Source: CAYFMS01 sp964491425 (GTDB lineage: Bacteria; Patescibacteriota; Patescibacteriia; UBA9934). Taken from it: a stretch of 13,337 nt of DNA. The position numbers and the translations under genes are program-made. The stretch lies in NCBI GenBank assembly GCA_964491425.1, contig CAZBFR010000023.1:1-13337 (forward strand), in the 5' to 3' direction. Positions 6,699 through 13,311 of the stretch are shown one piece after another. Below the pieces are notes generated by a model. That model saw nothing but the letters and a program-made list of their open reading frames with translations. It had not been told where the DNA came from and searched no databases. The stretch's first letter is position 1, and the number at the start of each line of letters is the position of its first letter.

Positions 6699-7088
6699 CT
6701 AGTAGGTGATCCGCTGCATTCCGACTGGAATAAGCGGACCATCCGTCTTTGTACACACAAGAAACGCGAAGGCGGTCTGACGAGCTTCGTCGAGTACGCG
6801 CATGTGATCGATCCCGATCAGCCCGACGCCGTATTCCTCGAGCGTCTCGCTCTTGTGGATTCTGCCTCGATCCATCTTCACTTCTCTTGAGCGAGCCGCG
6901 CCTCGATGCCAGAGTGCCGCCCATCGAGGCTCGTCGGACGGTGAAACCGACTCTCGCGCGAGAACGACGCCCTCTGCGATGACATGCACCTCAGAGACCG
7001 GAAATCCTATGTCGAGACCCTCGAAGTGGTGGACGACCTCACGCCACTCTCGATACGACAGTACGTCCTGTCCAAGTTTTCGTTCCAT
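6699..7088 (-). CDS. Hypothetical small soluble protein
   Basis: A 129-residue protein with no signal peptide and no membrane segment. I do not recognise the family. The N-terminal half contains a hydrophobic strand pattern (SEVHVIAEGVVLARE, about 32-46). The middle (about 60-82) is rich in Arg and Lys, and the C-terminal part again alternates hydrophobic strands (about 88-127). The gene is very likely real: a full promoter, a GGAGGG ribosome site 3 nt before the ATG, consistent GC-rich codon use (three of four lysines are AAG) and a downstream hairpin all agree. It shares these features with the two other protein genes of the 5347-7088 patch, which suggests a common origin. Confidence 0.65.
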   Translation of the reverse strand: MERKLGQDVLSYREWREVVHHFEGLDIGFPVSEVHVIAEGVVLARESVSPSDEPRWAALWHRGAARSREVKMDRGRIHKSETLEEYGVGLIGIDHMRVLDEARQTAFAFLVCTKTDGPLIPVGMQRITY

Positions 7089-7111
7089 GTACCCTCCAAA
7101 AGCCGTAAATC

Positions 7112-7140
7112 ATGATACGCTAATAAACAATCTATGTCCA
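7112..7140 (-). promoter_or_regulatory. Promoter of the 6699-7088 gene
   Basis: On the minus strand a -35 TGGACA (7135-7140) and a -10 TATCAT (7112-7117) are separated by exactly 17 bp; both match the sigma-70 consensus at five of six positions. The -35 overlaps the first codons of the divergent glycosylase gene. Start near 7105, leader about 17 nt with GGAGGG. Confidence 0.75.
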
Positions 7141-7835
7141 AACAGCTTGAAACCCTTCGGAAAACCCTACGAACCCTCGCTTCAACGACACGCGCCGAAT
7201 CCTCGAAACGCTTTTTCAAAACCGGAAAGGGCGAATATGCCGAGGGAGATCGTTTCTACGGAATCACCGTCCCCGAGATTCGCAAACTCGCAAAAACGCC
7301 CCTAACCCTTACGGATCTTATCGCGCTTCTTCGTTCTAAAATCCATGAAGAACGCCTACTCGCGCTTATTGCACTCGCCGATCGATACAAGGAAGCGGAC
7401 CCAAAAACAAAACAGAATCTACACGACCTCTATATAGCGCACACAAAATTCGTAAACAATTGGGACCTTGTAGATACTTCCGCCGAAACCCTCGTTGGCG
7501 CACACGTCTTTAGTCGCTCCCCCGCCCTTCTTAAACGTCTCGCGAAGTCCGAAAATCTATGGGAACGAAGAATCGCAATGATTGCAACGTTTTATCATAT
7601 CAAGCAGGGTAACGCAGCAACGCCTACTGCTATCGCAACACTACTCCTTAACGACAAGCATGACCTTATTCAAAAGGCCGTTGGGTGGATGCTTCGAGAA
7701 ATCGGAAAACGCGTTTCAAAATCCGCCCTTACCGACTTCCTCGATCTCCACGCAAAAACAATGCCCCGAACCGCCCTCCGCTACGCAATCGAGCACTTCT
7801 CAAAAACCGAGCGGGCGCTCTACATGAAAAAATAG
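7134..7835 (+). CDS. AlkD-type DNA alkylation repair glycosylase
   Basis: A 233-residue all-helical HEAT-repeat protein of normal length for the DNA_alkylation (AlkC/AlkD) family, which removes alkylated bases such as 3- and 7-methylpurines. Family motifs are present: KRFFKTGKGEYAEGD (25-39), GITVPEIR (43-50), NNWDLVD (108-114), WERRIAM (143-149) and DLIQKAVGWMLRE. W110, D114, R146 and W185 line up by motif with the Trp, Asp, Arg and Trp that form the lesion pocket of Bacillus cereus AlkD, so the enzyme should be active. The ATG has no Shine-Dalgarno sequence; weak -10 candidates (TACGCT 7116-7121, TAATAA 7121-7126) would give a very short leader. The start region is shared with the divergent promoter. 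The end of the gene is 17 bp from the next ATG. Confidence 0.93.
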   Translation: MSKQLETLRKTLRTLASTTRAESSKRFFKTGKGEYAEGDRFYGITVPEIRKLAKTPLTLTDLIALLRSKIHEERLLALIALADRYKEADPKTKQNLHDLYIAHTKFVNNWDLVDTSAETLVGAHVFSRSPALLKRLAKSENLWERRIAMIATFYHIKQGNAATPTAIATLLLNDKHDLIQKAVGWMLREIGKRVSKSALTDFLDLHAKTMPRTALRYAIEHFSKTERALYMKK

Positions 7836-7844
7836 TGCTATACT
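7836..7844 (+). promoter_or_regulatory. Extended -10 before the 7853 gene
   Basis: TGC plus TATACT (-10 hexamer 7839-7844) begins just after the glycosylase stop codon and ends 9 nt before the ATG at 7853. A transcript would begin at about 7850-7852, again predicting a leaderless message. Confidence 0.6.
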
Positions 7845-7852
7845 TCCTCCAT

Positions 7853-8707
7853 ATGCAAGGAGGATTTGCGAAGACGATGTTTCACGTCGGCGTTGGGTCA
7901 ACGATCGCGCTGTTTTTTGCAGTTGTGCTCCTAATGACCCTTAAGCTTCAAGCGGTTCGAGAAACCGAAGACGGCGAACCAAAAGCGCCCGAGGATATTT
8001 ACGAGACAACCGTTTTTAGTAAACTCGATACCCTTCTTCCAAAGGAAGTTTTGCGCCAAGATTTTCCCTTTTGGCCGGTAAACCGAGGCTATGTCCCAGT
8101 CTCGACAATCTTAGCCGACAATAAAAAGCATCTGTTGTTTACGGAGATCTCGGACTGTATCCTCTCTGATGAAGAAGCCTGTGATCCGGTTCTTCATATC
8201 GTCTCGAAAAATCTTACAACTGAGGATTCGGTGTTGATTTACAACGGAGGAAGAACCGATAACAGCTTCTTCCCGTTGCCTGTTGCCTTCTTTCCAGAAG
8301 AACATAAACTTCTCGTTCGTCGCACAATGCTCGAGAATGGAGAACTACCGACGGAGAATCATCTTTACGCAACGCTCGACACTCGAACCGGTGTTATCGA
8401 GAACTTCGCGACAGATCTTACGCACCTCTTCGGGAATTCTCGCTATGTATTTACAGAATCGAGCGAAAAATCCACCTATCCGTGCCACACAAGAGGATAC
8501 GAGCCTGGAAAAATCGTGTCTCGCAATGCTCCAAACGGCAATCCAAGCACCATCCTAGAGGAGCCTGATATGAACTACAGGCTAATAGCGATTCACAAAG
8601 AGAGCCTCTATTTTCTTGCAACACCCTTGACGGTCAATGAAGAAGGCTGCTCCACGAATGCGAGCGAACCAACTCTCCGAAGTCTCCCGCTTATTAGCGC
8701 CCGGTAA
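7853..8707 (+). CDS. Hypothetical membrane-anchored extracytoplasmic protein
   Basis: A 284-residue protein with a short cytoplasmic start, one membrane anchor (about 12-30) and an exported domain of about 250 residues. I do not recognise the exported domain. It contains alternating short strands with D-x-R-T-G and N-G-G-R-T turns, somewhat like a beta-propeller or beta-sandwich. It has four cysteines (C102 and C110, plus one in YPCHTRG and one in EEGCSTN), an even number that would allow two disulfides outside the cell. I take 7853 as the start because a promoter lies directly before it; an open frame extends further upstream but overlaps the glycosylase gene. AGGAGG lies inside codons 2-4. 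A second ATG at 7877 is possible, but the AGGAGG is 13 nt from it. No terminator is obvious after the stop. Confidence 0.7.
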   Translation: MQGGFAKTMFHVGVGSTIALFFAVVLLMTLKLQAVRETEDGEPKAPEDIYETTVFSKLDTLLPKEVLRQDFPFWPVNRGYVPVSTILADNKKHLLFTEISDCILSDEEACDPVLHIVSKNLTTEDSVLIYNGGRTDNSFFPLPVAFFPEEHKLLVRRTMLENGELPTENHLYATLDTRTGVIENFATDLTHLFGNSRYVFTESSEKSTYPCHTRGYEPGKIVSRNAPNGNPSTILEEPDMNYRLIAIHKESLYFLATPLTVNEEGCSTNASEPTLRSLPLISAR

Positions 8708-8716
8708 CGAAAAACC

Positions 8717-8745
8717 TTTACGAAACAGGGGTTTCCGATTAGGAT
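8717..8745 (+). promoter_or_regulatory. Candidate promoter of galU
   Basis: TTTACG (8717-8722) and TAGGAT (8740-8745) are separated by 17 bp, each matching the consensus at four of six positions. Start near 8752, leader about 5 nt, no ribosome site before the ATG at 8757. Confidence 0.4.
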
Positions 8746-8756
8746 GACCCTATCTT

Positions 8757-9629
8757 ATGCGACCGATTAAAAAGGCCATTATCCCTGTTGCCGGAATGGG
8801 AACGCGGTTTCTTCCAGCGACAAAGGCGCAACCGAAGGAGATGCTTCCCGTCGTTGATAAACCGGTGATTCAGTACATTGTCGAAGAAGCCGTTGCCGCC
8901 GGTATCGAGGAAATTATTTTCGTTACGGCGCTTGGAAAGCGAGCACTTGAGGATCATTTCGATCGGAATTTTGAACTCGAGTATCGGCTTGAGCAAAAGG
9001 GCAAAAACGTCGAGCTTGAGGTCATTAAGCGCGTCGGTCAACTCGCAAAATTCGCCTTCGTCCGCCAACACAAACCGCTCGGAGACGGGCATGCGATCCT
9101 CTCTGCCCTTCCATTTATCGATGCCGACGAACCGGTTGCGATTATGTTTGGCGACGATATTATCCATAATCCCGAGAAGCCGGCGATCGGGCAGTTAATG
9201 GACGTTTGCTACGAATATGGAATGCCGGTTGTCGCCCTCCAAGAAGTTCCGCAAATGGAAACGAAAAATTACGGGGTGATTTCGGGAGCACAACTTTCGG
9301 ATCATGTTTGGACGATAAACAACTTCGTCGAGAAACCGGCACCGGAGCAGGCTCCGTCAAACCTTGCGGCAGTTGGACGTTATATCGTTACGCCCGAGAT
9401 CATGCACATTTTGAAAAATCAGAGTCCTGGGCGCGACGGAGAAATTCGTCTTGCGGACGCGTTTATCTCCTACCTTGCGCAAGGCAGATCGATGTACGGC
9501 TGTAAATTCGCCGGAAAGCGCTATGATTGCGGAAATAAGTTCCAATTTATCGTCGCCCAAATTGAGCTGGGGATGCAGCATCCAGAAGTTAGGGGTAAAC
9601 TAGAGGCATATCTAAAACAATCATTATGA
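8757..9629 (+). CDS. galU: UTP--glucose-1-phosphate uridylyltransferase
   Basis: A 290-residue cytosolic enzyme of normal GalU length. It makes UDP-glucose from UTP and glucose 1-phosphate, feeding cell-surface glycan synthesis. All family motifs are visible: the nucleotide-binding VAGMGTRFLPATKAQPKEMLP (11-31), GDGHAI (109-114), FGDDII (131-136, the metal-binding aspartates), NFVEKP (189-194), GEIRLADA (228-235) and KRYDCGNK (254-261). The start lacks a Shine-Dalgarno sequence. The stop TGA overlaps the ATG of the next gene (ATGA), so galU and the solute-binding lipoprotein gene form an operon. UDP-glucose would serve the glycan path suggested by the flippase and ligase-like genes at 1800-4405. 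Confidence 0.96.
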   Translation: MRPIKKAIIPVAGMGTRFLPATKAQPKEMLPVVDKPVIQYIVEEAVAAGIEEIIFVTALGKRALEDHFDRNFELEYRLEQKGKNVELEVIKRVGQLAKFAFVRQHKPLGDGHAILSALPFIDADEPVAIMFGDDIIHNPEKPAIGQLMDVCYEYGMPVVALQEVPQMETKNYGVISGAQLSDHVWTINNFVEKPAPEQAPSNLAAVGRYIVTPEIMHILKNQSPGRDGEIRLADAFISYLAQGRSMYGCKFAGKRYDCGNKFQFIVAQIELGMQHPEVRGKLEAYLKQSL

Positions 9630-11023
9630 GGAGGTCCATTTTTTACCGCGCTACGTTACTCACACTTGCCTTTCTCCTTGTAGGACAAGGGTGTATCGGA
9701 AACAAGGGCGCAAATACCCAAGCGGCAAAACCGGTGGATCTTTCGATTTGGCGCGTCTTTGACGGGGACGATACGTTTGACGCGATTATCGACGCCTATG
9801 AGCAACAACACCCAAACGTAAACATCTCTTATAGAAAGTTGCGATTTGAGGAATATGAGGGGGAGCTTGTACGCGCGCTTGCGGAAGGCCGGGGTCCGGA
9901 TATTTTTAGTGTGCACAATACGTGGATTGGAGAATACGAAGATTTAATGGTCCCAATGCCCTCGACAATTACGGTTTCGGAGTATGTAACGCAAGGGACA
10001 CTTCGCCGAGAAACCCGCCCGGTAACAAAACAAAAGCAAACAATGACGCAAAAAACCTTAAAAGAGGTCTATGTCGATCAGGTCGCGCGCGACGTAATTC
10101 GGGAATATCGAGAAAACGAGGACGCCGAGATTCAAAATCGGATTTTTGGGCTTCCAATGGCGCTTGATTCTCTCGCTCTCTTTTATAACAAGGACCTTCT
10201 TGCGGAAGCCGGGATCGCGAACCCTCCAAAGACTTGGAGCGAATTCCAAGAGCAGGTTCTCGCGCTTACCGCCTACGATACGCAGGGCGAAGTCGCGAGA
10301 TCAGGGGCGGCGATTGGTCGCGCCGATAACGTTGAGCGCTACTCGGATATTTTGGCGCTCCTTATGATGCAAAATGGAACGGAGATGACCGACGCGCGAG
10401 GACGGGTTACGTTCCAAGCGATGCCTGAAGCGCTCGCCGATACGCGCGATACCCCTCCGGGCCTTGTCGCACTCGAGTACTACACGGACTTTGCAAATGA
10501 AACACAGGAATTTTATACCTGGAACGAAAGCTATGAGAGCTCCTTTGAGGCTTTTGCAAACGGCGAAACAGCGTTTTTCCTCGGATATAGTTATCACATC
10601 CCTTTCCTAAAGGCGGCAGCTCCTCGACTTAACTTCGCAATTACCGGCGCCCCGCAAGTCGACGACGGACGCGTTGTAAACCTCGCAAACTACTGGGTAG
10701 AGTCGGTCGCAAAAGCGAGCGAATCGAAAGATTGGGCTTGGGACTTTATCTTATTTGCCACAAGCGAAGAGCATGTAAAATCCTACCTCGACGAAGCGCA
10801 AAAGCCGACTGCGCGACGAGGACTAATCGAATCGCAACTTGAATCCGAAGAAATAGGCGTTTTTGCGAAACAATCTCTAACCGCCCGCCACTGGTACACG
10901 GGGCGTGACGCGACGGCGATGGAATCCGCTTTCGCCGACATGATCAACGGAATGCTCCTCAATCCGGAAAAACCGATGGAGCTTCTAAACAATGCGGCTA
11001 GACGCGTTTCCCAAACTTACTAA
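9626..11023 (+). CDS. Extracellular solute-binding lipoprotein (ABC family 1 type)
   Basis: A 465-residue protein with a lipoprotein signal: MRRS start, hydrophobic core at about 9-19 and Cys23 as lipid site. The lipobox VGQGC is imperfect at position -3. The mature part matches family 1 sugar-type binding proteins: LSIWRVFDGDD (39-49), an IIDAYEQQHPNV stretch (54-65), GPDIFSVHNTW (90-100), then FGLPMALDSLALFYNKDLLAEAG (174-196) and PKTWSEF (201-207), which in relatives bind sugars or oligosaccharides. A charged, helix-like insert (about 123-172) separates the first two parts. The start overlaps the galU stop by 4 nt, and AGGAGG forms codons 2-3 rather than lying upstream. No ABC permease or ATPase gene is in this window, so its partner is unknown. 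Confidence 0.88.
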   Translation: MRRSIFYRATLLTLAFLLVGQGCIGNKGANTQAAKPVDLSIWRVFDGDDTFDAIIDAYEQQHPNVNISYRKLRFEEYEGELVRALAEGRGPDIFSVHNTWIGEYEDLMVPMPSTITVSEYVTQGTLRRETRPVTKQKQTMTQKTLKEVYVDQVARDVIREYRENEDAEIQNRIFGLPMALDSLALFYNKDLLAEAGIANPPKTWSEFQEQVLALTAYDTQGEVARSGAAIGRADNVERYSDILALLMMQNGTEMTDARGRVTFQAMPEALADTRDTPPGLVALEYYTDFANETQEFYTWNESYESSFEAFANGETAFFLGYSYHIPFLKAAAPRLNFAITGAPQVDDGRVVNLANYWVESVAKASESKDWAWDFILFATSEEHVKSYLDEAQKPTARRGLIESQLESEEIGVFAKQSLTARHWYTGRDATAMESAFADMINGMLLNPEKPMELLNNAARRVSQTY

Positions 11024-11035
11024 AGCCGTCCACAC

Positions 11036-11062
11036 AAACATGCGCGCAAAGGCGCATGTTTT
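11036..11062 (+). terminator. Terminator after the galU-lipoprotein operon
   Basis: A 10-bp stem (AAACATGCGC, 11036-11045, with GCGCATGTTT, 11052-11061) and 6-nt loop GCAAAG, with a short T tail, lies 13 bp after the stop. It abuts the next promoter. Confidence 0.7.
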
Positions 11063-11070
11063 GTTATACT
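11062..11070 (+). promoter_or_regulatory. Extended -10 of the pilin gene cluster
   Basis: TGT plus TATACT (-10 hexamer 11065-11070) followed by ACGGG ends 11 nt before the ATG at 11081. The expected start, about 11077, leaves a leader of some 4 nt. The position of a -35 falls inside the terminator stem and does not match, so the extended -10 probably acts alone. Confidence 0.6.
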
Positions 11071-11080
11071 ACGGGTAACT

Positions 11081-12148
11081 ATGCGACGCATTTTTCTTTT
11101 TCTTGGCATTCTCGCGAGCCTCCTATCGCCAATCGCCTTCGCTTCAGCGCAAACGACAGACCCACGAACCGTTGATCAATGTATCTCTCGCGCAACTACT
11201 GCACACGACTCTTGCAAGCAGCAAGTAGAGCTTCAGGCATCGCTTACATGCGGAAGTGACGAGACTTGCAAAACGAATGTTCGCGATAGTGGAAATGCAA
11301 CTTGTGCATCACGCTTTACGGCGGCTCGTCAGGATTGCTATGCCCAAGCCGACGACTGCACGCAGCAAGGACAAGCCGTCTACCATAACTGTATCGTCGG
11401 GGATGTTTCTACAACGGCTGATCCAAGATACGAAGCGTGTCTTGATGCGATCGAAGGAAGACTAGATGACATCTGTGAGGAATCCGATAATGAATCGGTT
11501 TGTCGTGAAGAGTCATATATTGAAGAGATTAACAACTGCAACGAGATGTATTCAGTGATGGTTAGCGTTGCAAACTGCGAAACCCTTCGTGACCAAATGA
11601 TCGCCTCCTGCCAAGCAACGGGCGCAACTGCTACCTCCGGTACCTCCCCTGTCGACCCGGCAACCGCGGCAGCACAACAAGCAGCGGCGGCCGCAGCGGC
11701 AAACGCCTCTCAAGGCGCAATCGCTCGAACCTATAGCCAAATTATCGGCGACGGACAGGGTTCCGGCCAGGGTCTTATTTTCGCCAATATCTGCACAAGC
11801 CGAACCGCCCCTTGCGAATGCCGAGACAATGGGAACTGTGCAATCTCCGATATCCTCCAAGTCGCGGTTAATATCGTCAACTTTATCATTGCAATTAGCG
11901 GAAGCCTTGTACTCGCAATGTTCATTTATGGCGGAGTCCTTTGGGTCTTCTCCGCAGGAAACGAAGGCGCTGTAAAAAAGGGCCGGGACATTATCGAAGG
12001 CGCGGTTTGGGGGCTCTTCATTATCCTTGGCGCCTACGCGGCGGTCGCAATCATCGTCTCGATCCTTACAAAAGACGAGGCGACGCGTGGCCAAAACCTC
12101 GAAGATATCACCGGCGGCTCTCAAATCTTTAACACCGAAACCCAGTAA
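11081..12148 (+). CDS. VirB2/TrbC-like pilin with a large Cys-rich ectodomain
   Basis: A 355-residue exported protein. A signal peptide (1-23, cut near ASA-Q) is followed by an ectodomain with 14 cysteines (34-177), a linker rich in Ala, Gly and Ser (about 181-231, with an alanine run at 201-207), a four-Cys knot-like stretch (238-253) and a C-terminal pilin core of two hydrophobic helices. The core has YGGVLWVFSAGNEGAVKKG (283-301) between the helices and AY at 318-319, the pattern of the Patescibacteria type IV secretion pilin family. Many cysteines pair at a fixed distance: 34/45, 75/86, 93/104 and 166/177 at 11 residues, and 63/75, 120/132 and 141/153 at 12. I infer disulfide-stapled helices. 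The next gene starts 1 nt after the stop. It is much longer than ordinary pilins, so an adhesin or minor-pilin role is likely. Confidence 0.8.
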   Translation: MRRIFLFLGILASLLSPIAFASAQTTDPRTVDQCISRATTAHDSCKQQVELQASLTCGSDETCKTNVRDSGNATCASRFTAARQDCYAQADDCTQQGQAVYHNCIVGDVSTTADPRYEACLDAIEGRLDDICEESDNESVCREESYIEEINNCNEMYSVMVSVANCETLRDQMIASCQATGATATSGTSPVDPATAAAQQAAAAAAANASQGAIARTYSQIIGDGQGSGQGLIFANICTSRTAPCECRDNGNCAISDILQVAVNIVNFIIAISGSLVLAMFIYGGVLWVFSAGNEGAVKKGRDIIEGAVWGLFIILGAYAAVAIIVSILTKDEATRGQNLEDITGGSQIFNTETQ

Positions 12149-12149
12149 T

Positions 12150-12860
12150 ATGAAAAAGTTTATTTTAATCCTCGCGCTCTTTGTTGGACTTATTAGCTTC
12201 ACACCATCAGCTTTTGCCGAAACCAAGGAACAATGTCTCCAAAGAATTGGGACCGAATACAATGATTGTGCAAGAACGAATCCGACTGATCAGAACCACG
12301 TAATGTCTTGTTTTGCGGTACTACAAGGAGCTACAACAACCTGTAACCAACACCTTTCAGCTAGTTACGTAACTTGTCAGGACGATGCCCAGGATACATA
12401 CATTGCCTGCCGAGCATGGGCAGGAAGCGACTCTCTTAGCGTCGCGTTCTGCTCACAGCAAATTAGTGTCGCACAGGCCAACTGCCAAACCCAGTACGGG
12501 TCAAGTACAACCGCACCTTCCGGTCTTCCGCTTACCGTCACCACCCCATCCGTCACAGCCACAGGCGCGTCATCCACAGGCACAAACACGCCGGTCACCC
12601 TTACAAACCCGCTCGGCACAACCGATATCCGCCTCCTGGTTGCGCGCCTAATTAAAGCAGTTCTCTCGATAATCGGTGTAATTGCGCTCTTAATGTTCGT
12701 TTACGGAGGTGTGCTCTGGATGATCTCGGCGGGAAATGAAGGGATGGTAAAAAAAGGAAAGGATATACTACTTTGGACAACTCTTGGTATAATACTAATC
12801 GTATCCGCCTATGTGATCGTAAACGCCTTGTTTAAGGCAGCGTTCACGGGCGCGCTATAA
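12150..12860 (+). CDS. VirB2/TrbC-like pilin with four C-x10-C repeats
   Basis: A 236-residue exported protein. A signal peptide (1-23, cut after AFA) leads into an ectodomain whose eight cysteines form four identical C-x10-C pairs: 29/40, 54/65, 76/87 and 101/112. A Thr/Ser/Pro linker follows (about 118-158), possibly extended or glycosylated, then two membrane helices around YGGVLWMISAGNEGMVKKGKD (185-205), nearly the same core as the gene before. The start at 12150 is fixed by the signal peptide; an open frame running further upstream overlaps the previous gene. No ribosome site is seen and only one base separates it from the previous stop, so translational coupling is likely. It appears to be a shorter paralogue of the 11081 gene. 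Confidence 0.82.
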   Translation: MKKFILILALFVGLISFTPSAFAETKEQCLQRIGTEYNDCARTNPTDQNHVMSCFAVLQGATTTCNQHLSASYVTCQDDAQDTYIACRAWAGSDSLSVAFCSQQISVAQANCQTQYGSSTTAPSGLPLTVTTPSVTATGASSTGTNTPVTLTNPLGTTDIRLLVARLIKAVLSIIGVIALLMFVYGGVLWMISAGNEGMVKKGKDILLWTTLGIILIVSAYVIVNALFKAAFTGAL

Positions 12861-12868
12861 TTCATAAT
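12856..12868 (+). promoter_or_regulatory. Candidate promoter elements before the third pilin gene
   Basis: TATAAT (12856-12861) overlaps the stop codon of the second pilin gene, and CATAAT (12863-12868) ends 12 nt before the ATG at 12880. A perfect extended -10, TGG plus TATAAT (12785-12793), also lies within the preceding coding sequence. No good -35 goes with any of them. They could give the short pilin extra transcripts. Confidence 0.35.
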
Positions 12869-12879
12869 TCATTTTTTCT

Positions 12880-13311
12880 ATGACAAGTGCCCTTCGTTTC
12901 ATTACAAGCGCTGTTCTCGGCGCGGTTCTCGCCCTCTCGCTTATCGCCGTGTCCTCGTTCGTCGCTCCACAAATTGCCGGAGCACAGGAGTTTGAACCGC
13001 TTTCCGCTAGTGAACTTTTCGGTGGAGACGGTGAAGACTTCGGAGCTCGAGCTGGACTTGGTACTACGGACCTCTCGGCGACAATTGGAAACTTGATTCG
13101 TATCGCCCTTGGATTCCTCGGAGTTATCGCGATTATTATCACGCTCATGGGTGGGTTTAAGTGGATGACGGCCGGTGGAAATGATGAAAAGGTTGGCGAG
13201 GCAAAGCGTATGCTTATTTCCGGAGCAATTGGTCTTGCGATCATTATCTCCGCCTACGCAATCACGGAGTTCGTTATCGACTCGCTCCTTGACGCGGCAA
13301 ACAACATCTAG
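12880..13311 (+). CDS. Short VirB2/TrbC-like pilin
   Basis: A 143-residue exported protein with the size and plan of an ordinary type IV secretion pilin. The signal peptide is long (1-35, cut near AGA-Q). A short acidic, glycine-containing segment (36-63) without any cysteine follows. Then come two membrane helices (about 72-90 and 111-131) joined by GGFKWMTAGGNDEKVGEAKR (91-110). Shared core residues with the two upstream genes are GG, W, the AGN turn, a Val, a basic cluster and AY (125-126). Proteins of this type form the pilus shaft in VirB2 systems. I infer that this is the main subunit and the two upstream proteins are decorated relatives. The gap to the previous gene is 19 bp and carries AT-rich -10-like sequences. 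Confidence 0.85.
   Translation: MTSALRFITSAVLGAVLALSLIAVSSFVAPQIAGAQEFEPLSASELFGGDGEDFGARAGLGTTDLSATIGNLIRIALGFLGVIAIIITLMGGFKWMTAGGNDEKVGEAKRMLISGAIGLAIIISAYAITEFVIDSLLDAANNI

Noticed and set aside
7685..7852. Upstream extension of the 7853 gene
   Set aside because: It would overlap the conserved end of the glycosylase gene in another frame, and the promoter lies after it, directly before 7853.
8708..8756. Possible terminator after the 7853 gene
   Set aside because: Only a poor AAACC/GGTTT pairing with a large loop is present and no T tail follows, so I do not call it.
11670..11705. GCG/GCA-rich run in the first pilin gene
   Set aside because: It encodes the alanine-rich linker; the codons vary, so it is not a simple DNA repeat.
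12027..12149. Upstream extension of the second pilin gene
   Set aside because: It overlaps the first pilin gene in another frame; the signal peptide begins at 12150.
11552..12262. A 236-codon minus-strand open frame antisense to the pilin genes
   Set aside because: It is antisense to two genes with signal peptides and conserved cores and has no recognisable domain.
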